From: an uncultured Haemophilus sp.
GTDB taxonomy: Bacteria; Pseudomonadota; Gammaproteobacteria; Enterobacterales; Pasteurellaceae
Reading direction: 5' to 3'
Length of the DNA: 29,017 nt
NCBI RefSeq assembly: GCF_905207935.1
Contig: NZ_CAJLNI010000007.1
Coordinates: 1-29,017 of the forward strand
The notes beneath the pieces were generated by a model. The model saw only the letters and a list, made by a program, of their open reading frames with translations, did no database searches and was not told where the DNA came from. The translations under genes were made by a program, and so were the position numbers. Of this stretch, positions 22,910-29,017 are shown piece after piece (positions within the stretch are counted from its first letter, which is position 1; every line of letters begins with the position of its first letter).

Positions 22910-23584
22910 TTAGTAATTGCTTGAGGCATTACCAGAAACACCCGTTACAATCGCAATGCCTGCGCTTGCACCAATTCGTGTAGCTCCTGCTTCAATCATC
23001 GCTAGTGCGGTTTGAGTATCACGAATACCGCCAGAGGCTTTTACGCCAATGTTGCCTACCGTTTTCTTCATTAATGTCACATCTTCTACGGTTGCCCCGC
23101 CTTTATTGAAACCCGTTGAGGTTTTAACGAATGCCACACCCAATGCTTTACAGATTTCACAGGCTTTTACGATTTCTTCTTTGGTGAGTAAGCACGTTTC
23201 TAAAATCACTTTAAGCGGCACGCCATGACAAGCGGTTAATACAGCTTGAATGTCTTCTTTTACGGCATCCCATTGATTTGATTTAATCAAGCCGACATTA
23301 ATTACCATATCGATTTCACCTGCACCAGCTTTGATCGCTTCTTGGGTTTCAAACGCTTTGACTGAGGATAAGTTGGCACCAAGTGGAAAACCGACTACCG
23401 TACAAATTTTGACGTTTGAGCCAGCGAGTTTTTCTTTGGCTAAAGGAATATAACCTGAATTAATGCAGACTGAATAAAAGCCGTATTGAATAGCTTCATC
23501 GCAGAGTTTAAGAATATCCTGTTCTGTTTTTTCAGCAGTAAGGGCAGTGTGATCAATATATTGTGCTAATTGTTTACTATTCAT
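22910..23584 (-). CDS. deoC: Deoxyribose-phosphate aldolase
   Basis: Cleaves 2-deoxyribose 5-phosphate to acetaldehyde and glyceraldehyde 3-phosphate by a Schiff-base mechanism in the cytosol. The 224-residue TIM barrel has the active residues Asp92 (EIDMVINVG), Lys154 (AFVKTSTGF, the Schiff-base lysine) and Lys182 (VKASGGIR). AAGGAG precedes the ATG. It lies 29 bases downstream of the DeoR-family gene on the same strand, so it is probably read from that gene's promoter; no other promoter space exists. Composition looks like the rest of the chromosome, in contrast to the neighbouring deo genes. In the deoxyribose pathway it is the last specific step. Confidence 0.97.
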   Translation of the reverse strand: MNSKQLAQYIDHTALTAEKTEQDILKLCDEAIQYGFYSVCINSGYIPLAKEKLAGSNVKICTVVGFPLGANLSSVKAFETQEAIKAGAGEIDMVINVGLIKSNQWDAVKEDIQAVLTACHGVPLKVILETCLLTKEEIVKACEICKALGVAFVKTSTGFNKGGATVEDVTLMKKTVGNIGVKASGGIRDTQTALAMIEAGATRIGASAGIAIVTGVSGNASSNY

Positions 23585-23613
23585 ATTTTTCTCCTTAACT
23601 TAGTCACCTGTTA

Positions 23614-24357
23614 TTATTGATGATTATTCTTTATTATGAAATCTTTTGGTAATTCTTGATCACATATTAATAAGTCGAATTGATTTAAATCATTAATATA
23701 TGCTTTTCTTACGAGTCCTATTTTCATATGATCAAATACCAATATATTCTTTTTACTTTTTTTCATTGCCATTTTTTTTACTTTTGCTTCATTATAATCA
23801 AAGCAGCTAACACCATATTCATCGCTTACTCCTGCCGCAGAAATAAAGGCTTTAGTTGTAAGTATCGATTCTATTTCTGAGTTATTAATTGGAGTGAAAA
23901 AGGAGTTGTGACTAGAGTATGAACCACCTGCTAGTATTACTTCACAATTACTTTTTTCTTGCAAAATTGTAAATGTATTTAGAGAACAACAAAGTGCAGT
24001 AAATTTTATATCTGATTTTATTTGTGATGCAATAAAAGGGATTGTTGAACCACAATCAAAAAAAATAACATCCCCATTTTCAACAAGTTCTGCTGCTGCT
24101 TTACCTATAGCCATTTTCTCCTTTAAATTCTTATTTTCTTGTTCAAAAATCAGATAGTTAGCCTCATGATGGTTTTGAGGAGCTTTGACTATGTGACCAC
24201 CTAGTAGAATTAAAGGGCATCCTTCAGTACTTAAATCTCTTCTTAAAGTCATTTCAGATACACTTAGTATATTGGCGGCATCTCTTAATTTTATAGAGCT
24301 CATTGTTCTGAGTATAAATTCTAAGCTTTTTATTCTTGAATTGTTTTTTCTGTCCAT
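23614..24357 (-). CDS. deoQ: DeoR-family repressor, probable deoxyribose regulator DeoQ
   Basis: A 247-residue transcription factor of the DeoR family. The N-terminal helix-turn-helix is KLRDAANILSVSEMTLRRDLSTEG (about residues 23-46). The C-terminal sugar-phosphate sensor domain includes NGDVIFFDCGSTIPFIASQI (about 92-111). The gene is divergent from the kinase-permease-mutarotase genes and upstream of deoC, as expected for the local repressor. In Salmonella the equivalent is DeoQ. Inducer is probably deoxyribose 5-phosphate or deoxyribose (inference). The sequence is visibly AT-rich and no ribosome-binding sequence is seen before the ATG at 24357, so translation may be weak. A TGTTA-N6-TAACA palindrome near the deoK promoter is its likely operator. 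Confidence 0.85.
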   Translation of the reverse strand: MDRKNNSRIKSLEFILRTMSSIKLRDAANILSVSEMTLRRDLSTEGCPLILLGGHIVKAPQNHHEANYLIFEQENKNLKEKMAIGKAAAELVENGDVIFFDCGSTIPFIASQIKSDIKFTALCCSLNTFTILQEKSNCEVILAGGSYSSHNSFFTPINNSEIESILTTKAFISAAGVSDEYGVSCFDYNEAKVKKMAMKKSKKNILVFDHMKIGLVRKAYINDLNQFDLLICDQELPKDFIIKNNHQ

Positions 24358-24414
24358 AGTGATATGTGGTTATAGTTTTATTGCTTCTAATAATATCATA
24401 AAGGTTTTTTCTAG

Positions 24415-24436
24415 AACTGTGATCTTTGTCACTTTT
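24415..24436 (+). promoter_or_regulatory. CRP-binding site of the deoKPX promoter
   Basis: TGTGATCTTTGTCACT lies in AACTGTGATCTTTGTCACTTTT form. It fits TGTGA-N6-TCACA with a single mismatch. The centre (between 24425 and 24426) is 41.5 bases before the transcription start predicted from the -10 element, the exact position of class II CRP-activated promoters. The same 14-base core occurs upstream of aphA. Confidence 0.75.
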
Positions 24437-24454
24437 TTAACATTTTTTGAGGAT

Positions 24455-24460
24455 TATACT
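24455..24460 (+). promoter_or_regulatory. -10 element of the deoKPX promoter
   Basis: TATACT, five of six to consensus, predicts a start of transcription near 24467. There is no recognisable -35 hexamer, which fits a CRP-dependent promoter. Confidence 0.6.
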
Positions 24461-24475
24461 GTTGTTTAAATAAAA

Positions 24476-24491
24476 TGTTACTTTATTAACA
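24476..24491 (+). promoter_or_regulatory. DeoR-type operator palindrome
   Basis: TGTTACTTTATTAACA has the layout TGTTA-N6-TAACA. The classical E. coli DeoR operator is TGTTAGAATTCTAACA, the same half-sites and spacing. It lies at about +10 to +25 from the predicted start, a position that would block transcription. An additional TAACATTTT at 24438-24446 mirrors AAAATGTTA at 24472-24480 and may be a second half-site across the promoter. Binding by DeoQ is inferred. Confidence 0.65.
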
Positions 24492-24508
24492 ATTGAAATG
24501 GAGGTCGT

Positions 24509-25426
24509 ATGGATATTGCAGTTATTGGTTCAAATATGGTTGATCTGATTACATATATAGATCGGATGCCTAAGTTGGGTGAGACAATCGAAGCTCCTAG
24601 CTTCAAGATAGGATGTGGAGGTAAAGGTGCTAATCAAGCAGTAGCTGCTGCTAAGTTAGGATCGGATGTGATGATGTTAACAAAAGTTGGAGATGATTTG
24701 TTCGCTGATAACACACTAAAAAACTTTCATCTGAATGGTATAAATACTGATTATGTAACAGTAGCAAAAGGCGTTTCCAGTGGTATCGCACCGATATTTG
24801 TAGATAAGTCATCCCAAAATAGCATTCTTATTATTAAAGGTGCAAATAGTCACTTATCAACAAAAGATATAGATGACGCAGAAAATGAACTTAAAAAATG
24901 TAAGCTTATTATTTTGCAATTAGAGGTTCCATTATCTGTTGTTTATTACTCAATTGATTTTGCAGTTAAAAATAATATACCTGTGATATTAAATCCAGCT
25001 CCAGCTGATCCAAATTTAGATATTAATTATGTGTGTAAGTGTGATTTTTTTATGCCTAATGAGACTGAATTAGAAATTCTTACAGGGTTACCAGTTTCTA
25101 ATATTGATGAAATTCTGATAGCAGCTAATTCATTGATTTCAAAAGGATTGAAAAATCTTGTTGTTACTTTGGGGGAGAAAGGTGCGATATGGCTAGATGG
25201 AAATGTAATTCATCATATTGTTCCTCATAAGGTTAATGCTATTGATACTAGTGGAGCAGGGGATGCATTTATAGGATGTTTTGCACACTATCTTGTTAAA
25301 ACGCATGATATTTTAGCATCTTTGAACATGGCCTCTGCATTTTCAGCTTATAGTGTGACTGGTCAAGGTACTCAAATATCATATCCGGATAAAAAAGAAT
25401 TTGAGTGTTTTTTGGGTAAATTATAA
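24509..25426 (+). CDS. deoK: PfkB-family sugar kinase, probable deoxyribokinase
   Basis: A 305-residue ribokinase-like enzyme. The PfkB signatures are GCGGKGANQAVAAAKLGSD (about residues 35-53) and DTSGAGDAFIGCFAHYL near residue 250, whose second Asp is the catalytic base. ILNPAPADPN and MPNETELE are further ribokinase marks. Sequence alone would allow ribokinase; the context with deoC, a permease and a DeoX-type protein favours phosphorylation of 2-deoxyribose to deoxyribose 5-phosphate. TGGAGG lies 7 bases upstream of the ATG. The next gene starts 10 bases after the stop. AT-rich, with many A/T-ending codons unlike the flanking housekeeping genes. Confidence 0.87.
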   Translation: MDIAVIGSNMVDLITYIDRMPKLGETIEAPSFKIGCGGKGANQAVAAAKLGSDVMMLTKVGDDLFADNTLKNFHLNGINTDYVTVAKGVSSGIAPIFVDKSSQNSILIIKGANSHLSTKDIDDAENELKKCKLIILQLEVPLSVVYYSIDFAVKNNIPVILNPAPADPNLDINYVCKCDFFMPNETELEILTGLPVSNIDEILIAANSLISKGLKNLVVTLGEKGAIWLDGNVIHHIVPHKVNAIDTSGAGDAFIGCFAHYLVKTHDILASLNMASAFSAYSVTGQGTQISYPDKKEFECFLGKL

Positions 25427-25436
25427 GGAGTATGTT

Positions 25437-26732
25437 ATGAAAGGAATACAGCAAATGCCTGATGGATATTTGAATCGAACACCTATATTTCAGTTCATAT
25501 TATTATCTTGTCTATTTCCATTGTGGGGGGCTGCCGCGAGCTTAAACGATATTCTTATTACTCAATTTAAGAGTGTATTCACATTAAGTGACTTTGCAAG
25601 TGCATTAGTTCAAAGTGCCTTTTATGGTGGATATTTCTTAATTGCAATTCCAGCTTCTCTAGTAATAAAGAAAACAAGTTATAAAGTTGCTATTTTGATT
25701 GGTTTAACCTTGTATATTATAGGCTGTTCAATGTTTTATCCAGCTTCTCACATGGCTACTTATACTATGTTTTTAGCTGCTATATTTTCTATTGCTATCG
25801 GTTTAAGTTTCCTTGAAACATCAGCAAATACTTATAGTTCTATGCTCGGCCATCGAGATTATGCGACATTAAGACTGAATATTAGTCAAACATTTTATCC
25901 GATTGGTGCGATTTCTGGCATTTTACTGGGTAAATATTTAATCTTCCAAGAAGGTGCTAGCTTGAAAGAACAATTGCTTACGATGTCACCAGATCAAGCT
26001 CATGAATTTAAATTATCATTGCTTGAGCATACATTACAACCTTATAAATATCTTATTTTTGTATTAATTGCTGTTACTTTGTTGTTCTTATTGACAAAAT
26101 TCCCTAGATGCAAAGCTGAAAATGAAGTTTTAGCTACTAATGTGAAATTCATTGATACATTGAAATATTTATCAAAGAATAAACAATTTAAGAAAGGAAT
26201 TATTGCTCAATTTTTATATGTGGGCATGCAGGTTGCAGTATGGTCGTTTACAATACGTTTAGCTTTAAATTTAAGTAATATTAATGAGAGGGATGCTTCA
26301 AATTTCATGATATATAGTTTTATTGGTTTTTTCATCGGAAAATTTGTAGCAAATTTTTTAATGACTAAGTTTAAATCAGATGCAGTATTGTTCGTGTATT
26401 CTATTCTTGGTGTATTTACTCTCTCTTATACTTCTTTTGTTCATGACTTTTCAGCTGTTTATGCTGCAATTTTTGCAAGTGTATTGTTTGGACCATGTTG
26501 GGCTACAATTTATACATCTGTATTAGGAACTGTTAAGCAAGAACATCGGGAAGTAGCCGGAGCTGTTGTAGTAATGTCAATTATTGGGGCTGCAGTTGTT
26601 CCTGCTATTCATGGATATGTTTCTGATACTTTAGGATCTTTACAATTGGCTTTTGTTGTACCAACGCTTTGCTTTATCTATGTTGGATATTACTTCTGGA
26701 ATAAAATGAAATTAGAAAAAGGAGAGGAATAA
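25437..26732 (+). CDS. deoP: Major facilitator sugar permease of the FucP type, probable deoxyribose transporter
   Basis: A 431-residue inner-membrane permease with about 12 hydrophobic segments, related to the fucose/proton symporters of the FucP family. The opening FILLSCLFPLWGAAASLNDILITQFKSVFTLSDFASALVQSAFYGGYFLIAIPAS is typical for that group. Salmonella DeoP, the deoxyribose permease, belongs to the same group. I start at ATG 25437, which has AAGGAG 7 bases upstream; the frame is open 12 residues further but overlaps deoK. The stop overlaps the next start by one base (TAATG), so the genes are coupled. Substrate is inferred from the operon. Confidence 0.85.
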   Translation: MKGIQQMPDGYLNRTPIFQFILLSCLFPLWGAAASLNDILITQFKSVFTLSDFASALVQSAFYGGYFLIAIPASLVIKKTSYKVAILIGLTLYIIGCSMFYPASHMATYTMFLAAIFSIAIGLSFLETSANTYSSMLGHRDYATLRLNISQTFYPIGAISGILLGKYLIFQEGASLKEQLLTMSPDQAHEFKLSLLEHTLQPYKYLIFVLIAVTLLFLLTKFPRCKAENEVLATNVKFIDTLKYLSKNKQFKKGIIAQFLYVGMQVAVWSFTIRLALNLSNINERDASNFMIYSFIGFFIGKFVANFLMTKFKSDAVLFVYSILGVFTLSYTSFVHDFSAVYAAIFASVLFGPCWATIYTSVLGTVKQEHREVAGAVVVMSIIGAAVVPAIHGYVSDTLGSLQLAFVVPTLCFIYVGYYFWNKMKLEKGEE

Positions 26733-27751
26733 TGGAAACGAAGTTATTTTTATTCAAAGAGTTATTTTCTAGAGATGAAAAAGTATTGCTTAGTAATAAT
26801 GATTTTACAGTGTTTGGTTTTAAGTATGAATCAGGAATTGAAGCAATAAAAATTTGTAATAAAAAAGGATTTATTATTGTATTGCCTTTTTATGGTCAAA
26901 TTATTTGGGATGCTGAATTTGGTAAACATTCATTAAAAATGAAGAATATGTTTTCAGAGCCGAAATTTGGTAATAGTATTGTTGATACTTACGGATGTTT
27001 TGCTTTTCATTCAGGGTTAATCAGAAATGGCTGTCCAAGCCCTGAAGATGATCATGTTTTACATGGAGAGATGCCCTGTTCAATTATTAATAATGCCTGG
27101 TTAATCATTGATAATAATTCAATAACCCTTACGGGAGAAGTTGAATATGTGAAAGGGTTTGGAAATCATTATTCAGCAAGACCAGCTGTAACACTTTATT
27201 CAAATAGTACTTTATTTGATATTCAAATGAGTGTAACTAATTTATCTAGTGTTGATATGCCATTGCAATACATGTGCCACATGAATTATTGTTATGAGCA
27301 TGGTGCGGTGTTAACACAGAATATTCCTGATGAGGCTATTGTTTTGAGAGAAACTATACCAGCTCACGTTAGCCCAACAGAAAAGTGGCTTGAGTTTAAT
27401 GATAAAATTAAAAAAGGGGAATACCATCTTGATAAATTAGATAATGATGTGATGTATGATCCTGAAATAGTATTCTTTATGGATAATCTCAGTAAATATC
27501 AAGAGAATTTAGAATATAAAATGAAATCACCTAGTGGGCATAGTTATGTAACAAAATTCTCATCTAAAGACTTTAATTATGCAACACGATGGATTTTGTT
27601 TAATGAGGATCAACAAGTAGGTGCATTTGTATTACCAGCAACTTGTAGGCCAGAAGGTTTTTTAGCAGCTAAAAAAGCAGGAAGTTTAATTATGCTAAAA
27701 CCTAAAGAGACAAAATCATTTAGTGTAACTACAGGAATTGAAAATTTATAG
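26732..27751 (+). CDS. deoX: Aldose 1-epimerase-like protein (DUF4432 type), probable DeoX
   Basis: A 339-residue protein with the all-beta fold expected of galactose mutarotase-like proteins. Recognisable parts are FGNSIVDTYGCFAFHSGLIRNGCPSPEDDHVLHGEMPC, with a candidate active-site His in HGE, and YMCHMNYCYEHG, where His and Glu lie in the position of the mutarotase catalytic pair. In Salmonella the third gene of the deoKPX operon, deoX, encodes a protein of this class. Its likely role is interconversion of deoxyribose anomers before phosphorylation, but this has not been shown to my knowledge. It starts within the deoP stop codon and is followed by a strong terminator. Confidence 0.8.
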   Translation: METKLFLFKELFSRDEKVLLSNNDFTVFGFKYESGIEAIKICNKKGFIIVLPFYGQIIWDAEFGKHSLKMKNMFSEPKFGNSIVDTYGCFAFHSGLIRNGCPSPEDDHVLHGEMPCSIINNAWLIIDNNSITLTGEVEYVKGFGNHYSARPAVTLYSNSTLFDIQMSVTNLSSVDMPLQYMCHMNYCYEHGAVLTQNIPDEAIVLRETIPAHVSPTEKWLEFNDKIKKGEYHLDKLDNDVMYDPEIVFFMDNLSKYQENLEYKMKSPSGHSYVTKFSSKDFNYATRWILFNEDQQVGAFVLPATCRPEGFLAAKKAGSLIMLKPKETKSFSVTTGIENL

Positions 27752-27760
27752 TTATTAAAT

Positions 27761-27793
27761 AATGCTCCTATTTTTATAATAGGAGCATTTTTT
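27761..27793 (+). terminator. Intrinsic terminator of the deoKPX operon
   Basis: A perfect 12-base stem, AATGCTCCTATT with AATAGGAGCATT, encloses a 5-base loop and is followed by further T. It lies 10 bases after the deoX stop and marks the right end of the deo genes. Confidence 0.92.
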
Positions 27794-27887
27794 ATGTGAT
27801 GCCGAGTTTAGATAATGTATTTATAACAAAATATCTGCAATTTTGACCGCACTTTTCTGATCGATTACAATCCATTTATCCGAGATT

Positions 27888-28403
27888 ATGGAATTTGTTG
27901 TGAAACTTAAAACCTTATTTAAAAATGCGATTTCGATCTTGCTGACGTTGATTATTGTAAGCAGTATTCTCGATTTTACTCGTAAACCTAATATTCCGCC
28001 TGAAATCAATGCAACGGCACTTTATGATTTGCAGGGAAATGCCTTCTTTTTACCCCAATTAGGTCAAGCTAAGCCGACGATCATTTATTTCTGGGGAAGT
28101 TGGTGCAGTTATTGTCGTTATACTTCTCCAGCGATTAATTCACTTTCAGAAGAAGGCTATCCCGTAGTTTCTGTCGCACTACGTTCAGGGACAAATAAGG
28201 ACGTAGAGGATTATTTACAAACCCATCACTATCGGTTTACAACGGTGAATGATCCTCAAGGCAAGATTGCGGATAAATGGCAGGTGAATGTGACACCGAC
28301 GATTATTATTTTAAATAAAGGAAAAATGGATTTGGCCACAACGGGCTGGACAAGTTACTGGGGCTTAAAAGTGCGGTTGTTTTTCACAGAGTTTTTTGGC
28401 TAA
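27888..28403 (+). CDS. Membrane-anchored thioredoxin-like protein (TlpA/ScsD type)
   Basis: A 171-residue protein with one N-terminal membrane segment (about residues 13-30, NAISILLTLIIVSSILDF), which places the rest in the periplasm. The thioredoxin domain has the active-site WCSYC (72-76) after IIYFWGS, and a cis-proline in VTPTIII. The lack of DsbE-specific motifs argues for a reductase of the TlpA/ScsD group acting on periplasmic disulfides. A GTG four codons after the ATG (27900) could be an alternative start. Uptake signals flank the gene (27846, and 28369 inside its 3' end), so it belongs to the older chromosome. It is followed by hldD. Confidence 0.88.
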   Translation: MEFVVKLKTLFKNAISILLTLIIVSSILDFTRKPNIPPEINATALYDLQGNAFFLPQLGQAKPTIIYFWGSWCSYCRYTSPAINSLSEEGYPVVSVALRSGTNKDVEDYLQTHHYRFTTVNDPQGKIADKWQVNVTPTIIILNKGKMDLATTGWTSYWGLKVRLFFTEFFG

Positions 28404-28425
28404 GCGGCACAAAATCTATTACAAT
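28396..28425 (+). promoter_or_regulatory. Probable hldD promoter
   Basis: TTGGCT (28396-28401) and TACAAT (28420-28425) are spaced by 18 bases. Transcription would start near 28432, about 24 bases before the hldD ATG, leaving the ribosome-binding sequence inside the leader. It overlaps the stop of the thioredoxin-like gene. Confidence 0.5.
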
Positions 28426-28455
28426 ACACAGACTTATTTTAAAGAGGACAGAATT

Positions 28456-29017
28456 ATGATTATCGTAACAGGTGGCGCCGGTTTTATCGGCAGTAATATC
28501 GTTAAAGCATTAAACGATATGGGACGCAAAGATATTTTAGTAGTGGATAACTTAAAAGACGGGACTAAATTCATTAACTTAGTGGATCTTGATATTGCAG
28601 ATTACTGCGATAAAGAAGACTTTATCGCGTCAATTATTGCGGGTGATGATTTAGGTGATATCGATGCGGTATTCCATGAAGGGGCTTGCTCGGCGACCAC
28701 TGAATGGGACGGTAAATACATCATGCACAATAACTACGAGTATTCAAAAGAGTTATTGCATTACTGCTTAGATCGTCAAATTCCGTTCTTGTATGCATCA
28801 AGTGCGGCAACTTATGGTGATAAAACTGAATTCCGTGAAGAGCGTGAATTTGAAGGCCCATTAAATGTGTACGGTTATTCTAAATTCTTATTTGACCAAT
28901 ATGTACGTACGATTTTACCTGAAGCAAAATCACCAGTATGTGGTTTCCGTTATTTCAACGTATATGGTCCGCGTGAAGGCCACAAAGGTTCAATGGCAAG
29001 CGTGGCATTCCACTTAA
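28456..29017 (+). CDS. hldD: ADP-L-glycero-D-manno-heptose 6-epimerase, 3' end cut by window
   Basis: Also called rfaD or gmhD. Makes ADP-L-glycero-D-manno-heptose, the donor for the inner core of lipopolysaccharide or lipooligosaccharide. The first 187 codons are present of about 308 in the family. The NADP-binding TGGAGFIGSN lies at residues 5-14. Later motifs are FHEGACSATTEWDG, the catalytic ASSAATYGD and YGYSKFLFDQ (Tyr-x3-Lys), and FRYFNVYGPREGHKG, which is diagnostic for this epimerase. AGAGGA precedes the ATG by 6 bases or so. Identification is secure. Confidence 0.97.
   Translation, partial: MIIVTGGAGFIGSNIVKALNDMGRKDILVVDNLKDGTKFINLVDLDIADYCDKEDFIASIIAGDDLGDIDAVFHEGACSATTEWDGKYIMHNNYEYSKELLHYCLDRQIPFLYASSAATYGDKTEFREEREFEGPLNVYGYSKFLFDQYVRTILPEAKSPVCGFRYFNVYGPREGHKGSMASVAFHL

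Larger units (their letters stand above)
2080..28377. repeat. Dispersed Haemophilus-type DNA-uptake signals
   Basis: The 9-base core AAGTGCGGT or ACCGCACTT starts at 2080, 3444, 3480, 5715, 6058, 8851, 9255, 9831, 9848, 11080, 11646, 12194, 12211, 15053, 15070, 16260, 17015, 17246, 18001, 21050, 21067, 22616, 27846 and 28369. Eight of these form four inverted pairs that are terminators. The largest gap, 22625-27845, coincides with the deo genes. Extended flanks such as AAAAGTGCGGTCA are of the Hin subtype. They mediate preferential uptake of DNA from relatives. Confidence 0.95.

Noticed and set aside
24272..24469. Open frame on the plus strand over the deoQ start and control region
   Set aside because: No ribosome-binding sequence, and it overlaps the CRP site and the deoK promoter; hydrophobic composition follows from AT-rich antisense DNA.
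23590..27793. Attachment sites, integrase or insertion sequence at the borders of the deo genes
   Set aside because: No tRNA, transposase, terminal inverted repeat or direct repeat was found at either border; entry by homologous recombination in flanking genes is more likely.

Overview
The window reads as chromosomal DNA of a Haemophilus-type member of the Pasteurellaceae. The main evidence is the Haemophilus DNA-uptake signal (core AAGTGCGGT or its complement), found at least 24 times. Gene content also fits: gnd/pgl/zwf/cysQ/OPT transporter, hslVU, slyD, rraB, truD-surE, an LppB-type NlpD and hldD. No tRNA, rRNA, insertion sequence, CRISPR array or phage gene was seen.

Layout. Positions 1-6.6 kb (minus strand) hold the oxidative pentose phosphate genes zwf, pgl and gnd. 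Between them lie a small acetyltransferase, two small hypothetical genes and a 438-base gap carrying decayed partial copies of the neighbouring pgl and acetyltransferase genes. cysQ and a small membrane protein precede zwf. Positions 6.7-9.4 kb hold an OPT-family peptide transporter and nudE; hslR is divergent from nudE. Positions 9.8-12.9 kb hold a broken yqhA-type gene, rmuC and the acid phosphatase aphA. aphA is divergent from hslVU: the hslVU side has a good heat-shock promoter and the aphA side a CRP site. Positions 15.1-17.0 kb hold slyD with a very His/Cys-rich tail, a SIMPL-domain secreted protein and rraB. Positions 17.1-22.8 kb (plus strand) hold truD, surE, a DedA-type membrane protein, a tiny lipoprotein, the amidase-activator lipoprotein nlpD/lppB, and proS. 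truD is preceded by a promoter-plus-terminator leader.

Positions 22.9-27.8 kb hold a deoxyribose catabolic locus: deoC and a DeoR-family repressor on the minus strand, and a kinase, a FucP-type permease and a mutarotase-like protein on the plus strand. The arrangement matches the deoQKPX system known from Salmonella. Deoxyribose would enter by DeoP, be phosphorylated by DeoK and be cleaved by DeoC to acetaldehyde and glyceraldehyde 3-phosphate. The repressor and kinase-permease-mutarotase genes look AT-richer than their surroundings and lie in the longest stretch free of uptake signals, so lateral acquisition is likely. The divergent control region has a CRP site centred exactly 41.5 bases before the predicted start of transcription, and just downstream a TGTTA-N6-TAACA palindrome with the layout of the E. 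coli DeoR operator. The window ends with a membrane-anchored thioredoxin-like protein and the first part of hldD.

Most genes are ordinary housekeeping genes. The points most worth a second look are the deo control region and its odd placement of deoC behind the repressor gene, the truD leader, the lipoprotein module shared between the tiny lipoprotein and LppB, and the duplicated gene fragments.
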